Below are positions 46,578 through 58,800 of a stretch of 64,000 bases of DNA, piece after piece. Origin of the DNA: Candolleomyces eurysporus (taxonomy: Eukaryota > Basidiomycota > Agaricomycetes > Agaricales > Psathyrellaceae); contig JANBPK010000748.1 in NCBI GenBank assembly GCA_027579435.1, positions 186,001-250,000 of the forward strand, in the 5' to 3' direction. The notes beneath the pieces are model-generated. The model did no database searches, had not been told where the DNA came from, and worked only from the letters and a program-made list of their open reading frames with translations. Position numbers and translations under genes: made by a program. How positions within the stretch are numbered: the stretch's first letter is position 1; every line of letters starts with the position of its first letter.

Positions 46578-48916
46578 ATGCTCAGCTTTCGATGTGTCGC
46601 CTTGGAGAACCCGAATGTTCCAATCCATGGATCCCAGTCCTCAATCCGTCAATCTCAAAGTGATACTGAAGTACATTCCCCGCACAATGCGACATCCCCG
46701 ATGGCTGGAAATCAAGATCTCCTTCGACCACCTCAAACACTCCCAACGCTCCGTCCTGATGACAAACGGGCAGCACCAAAGGCCCGTAAAAAATTCAATT
46801 TTTTCGGCCGCACGACGTCGTTCTTCCCGGGCGCCAGCGGTGTGAACACGGGCGATATACAGTATTTCGAAGCTTCCCATATTACTGTGCATTCCGGTGG
46901 AGGCGTTGGCGATACGTTGAATGGTGGTATGTCTAGTTCATTCCATTCCACTGAGAAAATGGTCATCGAACGCTGAGATCCCCAGGCTGGGAACTCCTGT
47001 TGAAGAATATTGCACCCAACGCCCTACACGACTCGAGTGCGCGATACGACGCCCCGAAATGCGATGAAGAACACCCGTCGCGTTGAAGTTACCGACGAGA
47101 TTATGGGCTGGATCCAAAATCGCGATGCTCCTCAACCCTTGCTCTGCATGACGGGCGCTGCAGGTGCTGGAAAATCCGCCCTGCAGCAAACTATCGCCGA
47201 ACGTTGCAAGAAGTCAGGCATTCTTTCTGCGGCGTTGTTCTGTTCTTCTACAGACCCCACTCGAAACACAGTCGCTTTCATTGTCCCTACCATCGCCTAC
47301 CAGATAGGATTGAAACACCACGGCTTCCGAAACTCTGTTTCTGCTGCCGTGAAGCACGACCCCAATATCTTCTCCCTATCACTGCAATCCCAGATGGACG
47401 TCCTCATTGTTCGTCCCTTCGAGAGCCTCCGAAGGACTCAGGGACTCGACACCAACACCTTTCCGTATGTCATTCTCATCGATGGCCTCGATGAGTGTGT
47501 CGGCAAATACTGCACCACTTTACAGCCTACACCCGCCGACGCCGATGATCGACGTCAGGCCGAAGATCGACAAGCAGAGTTATTGGCCGCCATTAGGCAC
47601 TGCATTGTCGGCAACAATCTCCCCTTTCGCATTTTCATCGCCAGCAGACCAGAATGGGCCATCCGTACTGCGCTCAAACCTGGTGGCTATCTATGGCAGG
47701 TGGCGTACCACATAGAACTCAGCGACAAGTACGACGCCTCTGGAGATATGCGTCGATATCTGCAGAGGAGGTTCGAAGATATCGGTCTACAGATCGGTGA
47801 TCCCCAATGGTTCAGCAAAGATGCCATCGACACTCTTGTCCAAGCTGCGTCGGGGCAGTTCGTTTATGTTGCCATAGTGTACAAGTACATATCTGAGCGT
47901 CGAAGTTCCCCCGCGGAGAGGCTGAAGATTGTGCTCACGTGGATACCCCACGAGGGGCAGGTGGTGCGTCCTTTCGAAGCGTTGGATAGGCTTTATGCCA
48001 GCATTCTGTCGAGTGCGAAGAAGGCGTACGAAGCTGTTGACACCCACCACGGACGCAATTTTCTTCTTCTTATCAAGGCACACCACATGAATATTGCAGG
48101 GTTCCATGTACTGCCTGAGCCCATGTATTGTCTATTTCCAGCGGATGTCCTTTCTGCGCTGCTTGGCCTAGAAACTAGCGCACAAGATATTCTGTTCTCT
48201 GACCTCCGTTCTCTTGTAACCCTCGAGAAGAAGGGCAACTTTCGTGGCTCAAAGCTACGTCTGTACCACAAATCTTTCTCTGACTTTCTGAATCAAGAAA
48301 GTCGTGCCATGGAATTGTTTGTATCAGAACCTGATGTTTGCACGCACCTCGCAAAGTGCTGTTTGCAACACATCATCGAGTGTCCGCTGGACTTTGACTC
48401 TCGTGCGTATCGCAGGTTTATCCCGGTGTTGGCATTGGCACTGACCCGACTTATAATCTTCTTACTTCAGTACCGGGCCGATGGGAGGAACTTCCCCTCC
48501 CAGAAAAACATATGTATTCCCTGAAGGAAGCCACTGAAGACATGCCATTTTTCTTGCGCAACGCCTACTCTCTCGATGATGAAATTGCTGAATTCACCCG
48601 TCACGATGGATGGACGAAACTCCAAAAGTTGCTATCGCTGGCCGTGCTGTATCCCAAAGGGTGGCTTCGTCGCGGCAGCAATTGGGAGCATTGGATTCAG
48701 TCCCTTCGTCATTCTGTGGACGACTTGGCAGTGAGCGATCTCCCTTTGTTCCGAGGTGACAACTGACATGGTTTTGATTGCTAGGCCCGAAAGCCTGAGG
48801 TTGCTGCGATTATCATCAAGTTTCTCGAAAAGTTGGAGCGTGATCGAGAGGAGTTGGATACTCAAATTAAGGCGTTGAGTTCTGACATAGAGGCTTCAAG
48901 TTCTGATTCAGACTAA
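46578..48916 (+). CDS. NACHT-domain STAND protein, array copy 2 (frame lesion)
   Basis: Exons by comparison with copy 1: 46578-46926, 46986-48402, 48471-48730, 48785-48916. Exons 3 and 4 read like copy 1, and exon 3 has the same length (260 nt after correction). NACHT motifs are intact: GAAGAGKS, VILIDGLDEC, FIASRPEWAI. The tail reads SLDDEIAEFTRHDGWTKLQK and ARKPEVAAII, and ends in SSSDSD. Two problems exist. The upstream exon matching copy 1 (ATG at 46422, SPESKKPGVWSGLVSRFGSR) does not join in frame, so translation would have to start at 46578. Near 47068-47072 an additional A relative to copy 1, with one extra codon beside it, shifts the frame before the NACHT domain. It is either a recent pseudogene or an assembly error in an otherwise complete gene. 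Confidence 0.6.
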
Positions 48917-49336
48917 CTCTGGTTTGGCGCCTCCTTGCCGAATGAGTCAGTAGACCACCCTGAATCCTGTTGCCTATATGTTACGAGGCCGACATAATAT
49001 CAGTAACGCGGATGAGGTTTCACAGAGTTGAGTTAAGATTGGATGATGGACTCTGATGCTTACAATTGGGACAAGCATTAACTCGAATCTTTATATATCT
49101 TTCTCGTCATGAGGAGCTAGTAAGATACGTACATTTCACACTTGAAGATCGACTGGAACGAATGTGAAGAGGCCACATAGAATACAGCTTGTTGCATACG
49201 AAAATTACTGTACAAAGCAGGATACAAGAATATGAATCGGAATTCGACGTCCGCTAACGGTCAAATAGAGGAAGACAATTCCAAATCAAGGAGAACTTGG
49301 TTCAGGAAAGCGGGGGGNTGCATGGGTGCGAACATT

Positions 49337-49718
49337 TTAGCACTTGCATTCGCCTGCCTTGCAGGAGCAGCTATGATGCGAAGGATGAGTCAGTTTCCTA
49401 GATCCCTTCGCGAACAAGATGCATCGTTTGTACGTACTTGGTGCAAGTGCAAGCGTTCGACCCGCAGCCATTGTTGGCATTGGTGGGCTGTCCGGAGCAA
49501 GTGCAGCTACGAGTGAAAGCAAAGAGAGCGTCGTAAGCACCGATGGACGGTCGGTATGAGGGTGAACGGACCTAGTGCAGCAACTGCAGGAGCTGCAAGA
49601 GCAGGACTCGCTGTTGCAGGCGAAGGAGACGGGGGTGGAAGCAATTTGGCAGACCTAGGATCGTTCACGAAGCGTCAATCGATGGTAGTATAGTCAAGGA
49701 TCACAGTCAACATACCAT
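49337..49718 (-). CDS. Metallothionein-like Cys-rich protein
   Basis: Four tiny exons on the minus strand: 49718-49716 (only the ATG), 49654-49572, 49506-49438 and 49370-49337. They total 189 nt, 62 aa, in frame, with good GT-AG borders. The product has 16 cysteines (positions 3, 14, 19, 21, 24, 26, 27, 30, 32, 43, 48, 50, 53, 55, 60, 62), mostly as C-x-C or C-C, in two clusters split by the spacer SGQPTNANNGCGSNA. No aromatic residue except one Phe. This is the hallmark of metallothioneins, which chelate Cu, Cd or Zn in the cytosol. The one-codon first exon is unusual. An alternative upstream start was not found. N at 49318 lies in the 3' untranslated part. Confidence 0.75.
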
Positions 49719-50279
49719 GACGATCAGTGGCTTGAGCTAGAAGTGGTTTGAGGGATGAAGATTTGGGTGGGAGTAAACTCGAAACGATGTTGATAATGGA
49801 GAGTGAAGGCAAAAACACGACCCATTAAATACCCAGCGGGGCATGGTTGTCCCATGTTTACAGTGCTCGATTCCGTACCCCAAAGTAACGCGCGTGGCGT
49901 CATAGCACTCATCCAAAAAATGCCTCATGGTGGCTGTGAGGGTGAGGCAAATGTGCGTAGCCAATCAGCGCCGTGGATCAGTCAAAGATTCGATATCGGA
50001 TCAGTCAGCCCCGTCAGAGCCAAGCAAGAGCCATTTTCTGGATGAACGCCTCCATGTGGTCGGTGTGTACGCGTAATGCCCAGAGCCTAGACGTATGACG
50101 AGTGGCAGAAAGTTCCAGAACGTACCTCTATCTATGGGATAGGCGTCCGGTCCCAGGAGAAGAACTTTGAGGGTGAGAGCAGTTCAATGTCTTAGGATTC
50201 ACTTCATGTCGAAAGGTGCAAGGTGGCCGCCCAGATAACCAGACTGTGGTGGAATGGTCCGAAAGGAAGACCAGGAACA

Positions 50280-50350
50280 TCGGATATGGTGTAACGGCTA
50301 ACATTGCCGCCTCTCACGCGGCAGCTCGGGGTTCGATTCCCCGTATCCGA
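50280..50350 (+). tRNA. tRNA-Glu (anticodon CTC)
   Basis: A full cloverleaf can be drawn. The acceptor stem is TCGGATA/TATCCGA. The D arm carries GGTGTAACGGCTAACAT. The anticodon stem is GCCGC/GCGGC around the loop CTCTCAC (anticodon CTC). The T arm is CGGGG-TTCGATT-CCCCG. No intron is present. A T run (ACTTTTT) follows at 50352 as a pol III terminator. The A and B boxes are recognisable in the D and T arms. Confidence 0.93.
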
Positions 50351-50808
50351 ACTTTTTGGTCTTTGCATTCCTTGAGAGTGAAAGCAACTGGTTATCTGGA
50401 CCAAGATGTACGGCCATATTTTGGAATCACCGTCAAACCTGTGAATCCAAGTTGAACGCGACTACTGTAATTTCTGGCTGGAATTCATGGAGTTCGCGAG
50501 ACTTCCCGCCAGTGTAGAATCTCTTCTGGATTCCATCACAATATTCGGAGCTGGCCAAAAGAACGACCACAGCTTACCATTGCTGGCCGCAAACGAAAGA
50601 GCTCGGGCAAAAATTGCAGCGAATTGGGCGGCGCCTGAGAGAATTGGGCAACACCTGAATGAATTGGGCCAGGACTGCGAATTTTAGTTGCCGCTGAAAT
50701 TTTGCTGTTTTATAAGTTTGTTCTATAAGTTTGATATATGCATTAACAGCGGTATTGTTAGCTGTAAAACAAACTGAAGCATCAGGCTTTCAACGAACAC
50801 AATTAGAT

Positions 50809-53172
50809 TTAGAGGACAGCCAGCATTGAAAGAGTAGCACCAGCCACTACCACAGCCAATCGGAACGGTTTCGACCTGGCTTTACTCGCCGACGACCCCT
50901 GCCTCTCGAATTCGGAAACCCATCGAGGGAAGGTTGTCAGAGCCTGATTCCACACCTCTCCAATGCTCGGTTCCACAACAGCGTTCGCATGTGACATATC
51001 CGAGCCATGAAACCCATTTGTGAGATATATAGGTCGGAGGTCGGTGCTTGACGCATTTGCTTCGGTAGCAGAGAGGGTTACCTCCAACCAGGGATCGCCT
51101 AAAGACGAGGTTAGTTTTAGCGAGGTGGGATGGATCGAGCAGGGAAACGCGACGTACGGCGACCGTTCACCACGAATACCCTGTCCGCCATGGTGTTCCA
51201 GCCTTTATACTGCTGCAAAGTTGTGTCGACGCGAGCCTGGAATTCGGTCAGAGAGTTGGTGAAGGTCCCGGGAAAGGCTTCGGAGCAGAAGGTCTGAAGC
51301 GCAGTTCAACCGTGAGTGAGAGCACCGGGAGAGGAAAGCTGTTTGTGACTTACAGCCCATGCTTGGACGTCAAAGTACTTTGAGACGATTCCGCCTCCAT
51401 TCGGAGGTCCGGGTTGGAACCAGCCGGCTTCGTTGCATCTGTAAATGATGAAAGACGGCTTAAGGAATGAGGAGGGAAAGGCGACTAAAGCAGTTTACAT
51501 ACAATGTCCACATCCACGGTCGCAAATCGCTATCGACGTCTGTTGATACATACCTTGAAGCATTAAACCCGATAGTGACAAACGAGTTGCAGGCTCTACA
51601 TAGAAGAGAAGAAAAGGAAAGTTGTGAGCATTTATAGAGGTTGCCAATGTAGCGAATCAGGGGTAAAGAACGCACTGAAGAGCTTCGGTAGTCGTATTAC
51701 CGCATACTGGACAAAATAATACGGAGGTCACTCAGCAATTAATTTAATCGGTGACGAGGTAGTCAGCACGTACGAGAGGTGATGACACTCCTGAAAAGGT
51801 CGGCGTACTTGGGCAAGGCGATTTGTGCACCCCACCCCTCAGCGCCAGCGACTTGACCCCCTTGAGTCTCCAATGCGTCGCAAAAAGGGTAAATTAGCGA
51901 GTTCCTTGCGCTAGCGGGCTGGAGGGTTTGCCACGTTCTGAAAGGGATATTAACTGTGATCGAACATTGGAATCAGATACAAGCCATCCTTCAAGAAATG
52001 AGAAGAATAAGGACGTACTGGTGTTGACAAAATCAATAGTATTGAGCGAACCCAGACCAAACTGTGTCTTAATCTCTGTCATACGAGTTTGGTTGCCAGA
52101 ATCGAGTACCCCATCAATCAGGGATACAACCGCCTTGACGTCCGCCGTACAATTGGCTGGCATATGTTGTTCGATAGGGCTCCAATATTGCCAGAAATCA
52201 CTAAAAAAGGTACGGCAAGCGGCTGAGCCTTCAGTAGTCCAGGAACCGACGACCTGCACTCACATTTTCGGTTGCACCGCAGCAGACGAAGCGTACGCTG
52301 CCCAAAATACACCTGGATGTCTACGGAGGTGTCAGTACGGTTGGGGAAAAGGGTGCATAAGAGTAGAATGAGCGTACTGTTCCATTATGAACGCCGCAAG
52401 CGCTCCAGAATAGCTCCCTCCAATAAATATCCACGGAGATCTATGAGGCCGAATCCCTTCGCCGTCACCTCCAGGCATTGCCAGCCTGACATTCCGCGCG
52501 AAATAGACGAAATCTTGGAGAGCCTGCGAGATAGTGTGAAACCTGAGACTATCCGCGGACAAATCTGGGAAGGGCTTTGATTTTCCGTAGAAGCGATGCT
52601 CGACCACGACAACGGCGCCGTTTGTGGCCTGGGCGATGGCACCCGGGGTAGTGACGTTCGTCAGGGACCGTTCCCCACCTGCCCACGGAACATGGTGAGT
52701 CGAAAGATCATTCCTGGGTGCAAGAGCTCCATACGATTCACGTCAATTCCCTGCTCCCCAAGCACGTACAAAATGATCGGACCGCCTAGAGAAAACCCAA
52801 GTTCGTATTCGGAATGAAGACCAAGACCGAAATACAACACTCACCTTCTCTGTAGTACTCCCAAGTGTGATAGTACCTCATCCTGAACGTTCCCCGGCTC
52901 GCGTTATTGTGGTCGATCAGCTGGTCGAATTCGTACAAGACATCGTAGTCCGGAATCGTGTTTCCATTGACATCGGCCACTGGCCGGCTTTTGCGTAACT
53001 CTGGTGCAGGCTTTGTGGTACGACGGCCATCGAAAATCCCAAAGTTGTGAAGGCTGTTTTTGTAGCCTTCGAGGTAGGGTTCCCAATTGACGTCGGCACC
53101 AGAAACCAGCTGGGAGGCGCCAAGAAGCACGGCAATAGCGTTGTTGAGGCAGAACTTGCGAAAAGGGCGCAT
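50809..53172 (-). CDS. Serine carboxypeptidase, S28 family, secreted
   Basis: Multi-exon minus-strand gene; exon 1 is 53172-52845 and the last exon ends at 50809. It begins MRPFRKFCLNNAIAVLLGAS (signal peptide). It then shows QLIDHNNASRGTFRMRYYHT, GGPIILYVLGEQG and VVVVEHRFYGKSKPFPDL, followed by the nucleophile motif FIGGSYSGALA. Downstream come HPGVFWAAYASSAAVQPKM, FFSDFWQYWSPIEQHMP, CNEAGWFQPGPPNGGG, the Asp-bearing RDPWLEVTLSA and the His-bearing FHGSDMSHAN. All three catalytic positions are thus present. The C-terminus has a hydrophobic FRLAVVVAGATLSMLAVL tail, possibly a GPI signal. S28 enzymes cleave after proline. Near 52735 one base seems missing, since the frame changes between EQGIDVN and YGALAPRNDL without a usable intron. 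One splice near 52250 is unresolved. Fragments of the same gene occur at 37780 and 42690. Confidence 0.75.
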
Positions 53173-55881
53173 CGTTCGGCGACCCGGTGTTGGACAGTTG
53201 AATTTTGTACTTTGGAGAAGAATGAAAACGCGCTCCTCCTTTATACGGGACCGGCTGGAAGGAAAGGGCGCGCTGTTGATGCTTCTCGGGGCTGTTTTCC
53301 CGGACGTTATATATTTCAAGCCGAGCCCATGATACCCTCTCCAGCATCATTATGATTGCGCTCAACTTTGCGAGCTCCCTCGCTCCGTAACAGTTGAACT
53401 TTATAAGATCAACATGGTAGCGATACGCTAAATAGAAAATTCGTCAGTTTACGCGTTAGGATATGCACTCGACGTCCGAATTCAGCATCGAATGAACGCA
53501 CGCACCGATGCTGGCCGTTCAAAATCCTTCACTCCAACCAGAATATTGGAATTTGATCGCAGTCAGAATGTCCATGCAGTACTTCTTGCACGAGACCAAG
53601 TGCTCTGCAAAGCTGTAAAACGAGAGAGACCTCGGGTTTCACTGTGAGGCGCGTTCCCAGGAAACTCCACTGGGCGCCACCTGGCGCTCGCTGGGCGTTT
53701 CCTGGCGTTCCTGGGTGGCTATTGCCATTGGGTATCTTTTGGGTGATCCTGGGCGGGTATATTGAGTGCTAGGAGGGAACTCGAGTCTCGAGGCAAGCGC
53801 TCCGATGGACACGCCGCGAGACGCGTCGCATACAAGGAGCGTGTTCGACTCTTTGGAATCACTCATACGTCCAGGTCTAAAGAGTCGGTGGGAACAATAA
53901 CAAGAACGGCCGGAAATCAGCACCGCCACCGACTCTTTTCATCTCCTACCATCCTACCGTGCGGCTCGACTGAAAGCATTTACATTGCTGGACGATGACA
54001 AGCAGATCACCGGTCGCCTTGGAGCAGCGTGTCGTTGAACCGAGCTGAGAAGGATCTGGCTCGTCGTTCCGCAAAGACTTCCTTCTTTTCTCCCGGGCCT
54101 CCAACCAGTTGACAGCGTGCTTTGTAGCTTGACTTGTGGGATGTCTGCTGAACCACCCTCGACCCCACCTATGCTCGCGATTACGACTGCGACTGCCACG
54201 CGCCTGCCTACCGCCACGGCGATTTCAACCGTACTGCCACGCTTCGGGTCGCACAACATCAACATTGACCTCGCCATCTGGATATGTCTGACCGTCCTCA
54301 ACTGAGCTCGATCCACGACCAATTGCCACGAGAAAACGCCACAAAGTTCAAACGATCTATGAAGGACTAGCCAAGCCCGCTCCATCGTTATCCAGCCAAC
54401 ACTAGGCGCATAGCGGGTGAATGACCAAGCGAACGCCATGCCGTAGACGACAGGGCTGCTGGTAGAGTCGGTAACGATGGGTTGTTTCTTGTAGCAAAGA
54501 ATGGTATGTACACCTGATTTCCTTTGCTCGGTTTCTTTCAATCCTTGTTCTCCCTTCTTTCATATTCGTTCGTCCGGCCGATTGGTCGTGCGCCCTTTCG
54601 TACGCTCGCCTTTTCGCTCTTTCGTCCCTTCGACCCTCTCTCTTTTTTATACACACCCATCTCCTCTTACATCCGTCAACCGCACTCCGCTAACTTCGCC
54701 TTCCCTTCCTTCCAGTCCCAGCAAAACCGGGCGACTTAGACATTTACCTCGAAGATGTGCAGGGGACGACCCCTAGTCTTCATGAGCAGCTCAAACGGCC
54801 TCCTGCAAGGCACCTCACCACGCTTCACCACCTCCCACCACCGAGTCGAGTGCACCGGTAGTACCTGTCGATAAGCCGATCTCAGCCACCGTAAGAACAG
54901 GGTCCGATCCGATGGTTTTTGCTACAATGTTACCCGCGTTGCCCAGGAGTGTGGTTGATGGTGGTGTATGGAGGCGCTTGCGATCGGCTTCATTAGTGCG
55001 GGTGTCGTTCCTTGGGAGGAACGTGGTCCGGATCAATTGAATTCGGGAGGGAGCAGATGGGCGATGAAGGCGAGTGGCTTGGGAGGCCACCAGGAAGCGT
55101 CTTGAAGCTTCGTAGGGTGTACCCCACTCCTCCGGGTGCTCGGCCTGTGGCTTTTGGTCGAAGAGGATATACTCGGAAGCGTGGGTGTCCTTCCCTCACC
55201 ACCAACCGACTCGCATCGTGCTGCTCTTACTCCCGGGAGTCTCTCGTAATTCTTTCCACCTCTCAATACTTCTCTGCGCCCCTCAATGTTGTTATCGCGT
55301 TTTTTTCGCATCCTTCCCTTTGTCTATGGTTTATATCTTTGTCTTTTTATTCTCTTGATGACGACGACCGGGTTACCTTGAGGATTGTTTATTGGACTCC
55401 TTACTTTGCTTGGTTTCCCGCAGCTTATTTCTCTTCGTGCATAGGTTTTCCGTTCTTAGCTTGTTGAGAACCTGGGACGTAGACTTAACCTTCCCTTTGT
55501 TTACTACATTTAACACGGAGAGCGTGCACCTCCCAAAGGATGTGCAGCAGGACTCGGAGTGGCGAGTTCGCCGACAAGAAGGGGTCGTAGCATGCGGTTT
55601 AATTGGGCAGCCTGTTTTCATCTACCAATATTGGATTTAGATTGCATCGCGATTGTTGATGACTGAGAGGACACACTTAGTTGTTCGCCTTGTCTAGATA
55701 TTGCCACTCGTATAGTATGGCCCAAGGCAGTGCTGGACTCGTTTCACCTGAGCGCATCGGCACGTGTGGGCCTTCCCAAAACGACCTCGAGCGGGGCGTG
55801 TGTTGCTGCTTCGACCACTACTTCCACCAGCCTCGTACACAATCCCCTCTGACTTTACTTCGTATTACTGGATAACTGGAC
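53173..55881. other. No recognisable gene; likely promoters and debris
   Basis: 2.7 kb between the divergent S28 and NACHT-WD40 genes. Open frames reach about 195 codons (minus, 53954-54541) but show no motif. Short GC-rich repeats (GGCG-TTCCTGG type) occur near 53670-53750, and a CT-rich tract occurs at 54530-54730. A minus-strand stretch near 54815-55090 reads protein-like, but no family is recognised. The 3' 250 bp probably belong to the promoter/leader of the NLR gene. Confidence 0.4.
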
Positions 55882-58800
55882 ATGGATCCCCCCNAGAAGG
55901 CCTCGTCGCCGGGATGAAGCCAAGGAGTTCTTCAAACACCCCGTGAAATTCTTCCAAGAGCGCTTCGATTCTCGCACTCCTTCTCCCTCTCGTTCTCGCC
56001 TCACCTCCCATCCTAACGTTGCAGGAGATACAGGCACCAGCTCTAAAGCCAGCCACGATGTTCCTACACCCAATCCACCGACCGAGGACACTAGCCACAG
56101 CGAAATTCAAAGCCATCAGGACAACATCGCCAAAACTATCGGTAGCCAGCTCTCACAAGATCATTCCAGGCAGGCGACCCAATCTACTTCGTCAGAAGCT
56201 ATACCCTTCCTCCTAGCACAGAACGAGGAGAATACGTTCGCACCCTCCGCTTCCGCCTCCGATCGTGACGGTGCATCGCGGGTCTCCAACCCATCCTCTC
56301 CGAGCGGGCGCTTGGCGAGCTCCGGAAGAGAGGGAGAGCTGCAGACAACCACTACTCATGTCGATCATCCAAGCCAGGCCCTCGGTACAGCGACCGGTGA
56401 GGGTGATCCCTCCAATCTTCCAATTCAATCGAACAAACCCTCGGCGACGCCTCACGGGGCCAACGAGCCTCAGGAGTATCCTCCTCATGTCGAAGACCAG
56501 CCAACGGGGCTTGGCAGCAAGATCTACGAAGGCGTCAAGATCACCCTCCGGAGGATCGTCGATGTATCGGATGTTTTTCCCCCATTGAAGAGTACCGCTG
56601 CAGGGCTATTGGCCATTTGTAATGCAATTGATGTGAGTCTTTCTCTACGCGATACGATCCTCCTTACCAATCTATGAGTAGGCATACGGGGAGAATCATA
56701 AGGAATTCGACGCGCTTCTCAAGAGGGTGGAGGCATTGTCGCGAATTATAGCCGAGAGCCCCCCCGATGTTCAGCAAGGGGTCCAAGATCGCTTCAGTGG
56801 ATTGTCACGGTGAGAGCAGCTTGATCATTTCTAGTGTCGACGTACTAAGTGCATGCTGGAATGACCAGTACTCTGGAGGAGAAGAAGAAAATACTTCAAG
56901 ACAAGGTTAATCCGAACAGATCCGTCGTCGACCGAGCCATCCTCACGGACCAGGATAAGCAAGAGGTGTTGAAGCTTACGCAGGAGATCAGGTTTGCCAT
57001 CGAGATAGCAATGGTGAGCCTGTTCAGGTTCATACTCATGAAGGTGGCTCACAACCGTCTAGTTTGACGTGACCGTCGAGAATATGAACCAGACTCTTCA
57101 GATTGTTTCCGGGGTTGACTGGTTGAAGGAACGAATCGAAAGTACGTGATTCTCTGCCTGTCCGTTTTCCTTTCTCAAGGGCATCAATAGTAATCGAGGG
57201 TCATACTGGGGCCGTACGCAATATCGAAGAGGCCGTCCGGTTGCTGAAGAGATCGAGTAAGTTCACATTACTTGATTCTCATTGATCACGCCGCTCAGCC
57301 CACCAAATCAGACACGTTCGAAAAACTAGGTGGAGTGGAAGGGGCAGAGTTTAGCAACCCACTACGAGGCTCTGGGTGCACACCGGGGTCCAGGATATCC
57401 CTGCTGGCCATGTTGCTGGTATGGGCACAGGACCCTCGCTCCCCTCATCTATTCTGGCTTAGTGGGCTTGCGGGGACAGGGAAGACAGCCGTGTCAAAGA
57501 CCTTTTGCTCCCAGCTCAACGACCGGGGACTTCTGGGTGCAAGCTTCTTCTGCACGCTCAGCGAGCTCAACCAGAAGGATGTGTACCTCATCATCCCCAC
57601 CCTCGCAAGGATTCTGGCAGAATCACGACCTAAATTTGGCGACGCCCTCGAAAAGGTCCTCGAGTCCGATGGGGCATGCAGAACTCCATTAAAAATGGAT
57701 TTGAAGGTCCAGTATGCAAAACTGATTCTCCAGCCTGTCAAGGAGGCCTTTGCGGCTGATGAACTCCTTGTGCTTGGCGTGGACGCTCTCGATGAGTGCG
57801 AGAATAAAGAGGCTGTCAAGCTCTTCATCGAGGCGATCTTGTCGCAGAAACCAGCCATCCCTCTCAAGTTCTTTCTTACTAGCCGTCCTGAGGTTGCTCT
57901 GAGGGAGTCCTTTGATGCATCCACCCAACATGGGAGGCTTCGCCTGCATGACATTGAAGCTAGCATTGTCAAAGCTGACATACTGCTCTACCTGAATGAT
58001 CGGTTCAAATGCATCCCAAGGGTGTATAACTACTATCAGGCAAAGTCAAACTGGCCACCTCCAGAGGTTCAAGTCATTGCTGATGTCTCTGGAACACTGT
58101 TTATCATTGCAGCCACTATGGTGGCATATATTGCAACCTACAATGGGAACAGCTTGAAGCGGTTTTGGGAACTGGGCAAACACTCTGCAAATGTCCAGCT
58201 TTCTGGCATTGAAACCCTGTACAGCACAATCCTAGCTGAAGCATTCACAGCTGTGGAGCCAGAGGAGGCAAATATGATACACTCCTGTCTATCACTGCTT
58301 GTGACAGCCCAAAGGCCTGTTTCAGTGAATGACTATGCCAAGTTGCTCAGGACAGATACCTTGGAGATCCGAGAAGCTTTCAAGTCTCTTCATTCTGTTG
58401 TGCAAATTCCAGATGAAGGCTGTGATGATGCTCTGATCTCAATTTTTCATGCATCCTTTGTTGACTACCTGACATTGGAAAAGCATTCTGGTGAAGAATG
58501 GGCAATTGATAGAACTGCTGCACATTCCACCACAGCTGAACTGTGCTTTGATGTCATGGACTCTATGCTACACTTTGGGATATCAGGAGCAAAAACCTCA
58601 TATCAGAGCAATGACAACCAACCTGAGCCCTTGAAACTTGCATCTGAACTGGCTTATGCATGCACAGCATGGGGGGNATCATGTTCTCTATGCAGGAGTC
58701 ACTGAGGCTTTTGAGCAAAGAATGCTAGAATTTGTGAAGACAGAGAAGGTCTTGCATTGGCTGGAGGCACTAAGTGTATTGAAGAATGTCAAATATGCCT

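Noticed and set aside
49232..49516. Plus-strand open frame across the metallothionein locus
   Set aside because: It is antisense to the four spliced Cys-rich exons, which give a coherent protein.
53640..53760. Short CTGGGCG/CTGGCG repeats as a regulatory array
   Set aside because: Too short and irregular to distinguish from local low complexity.
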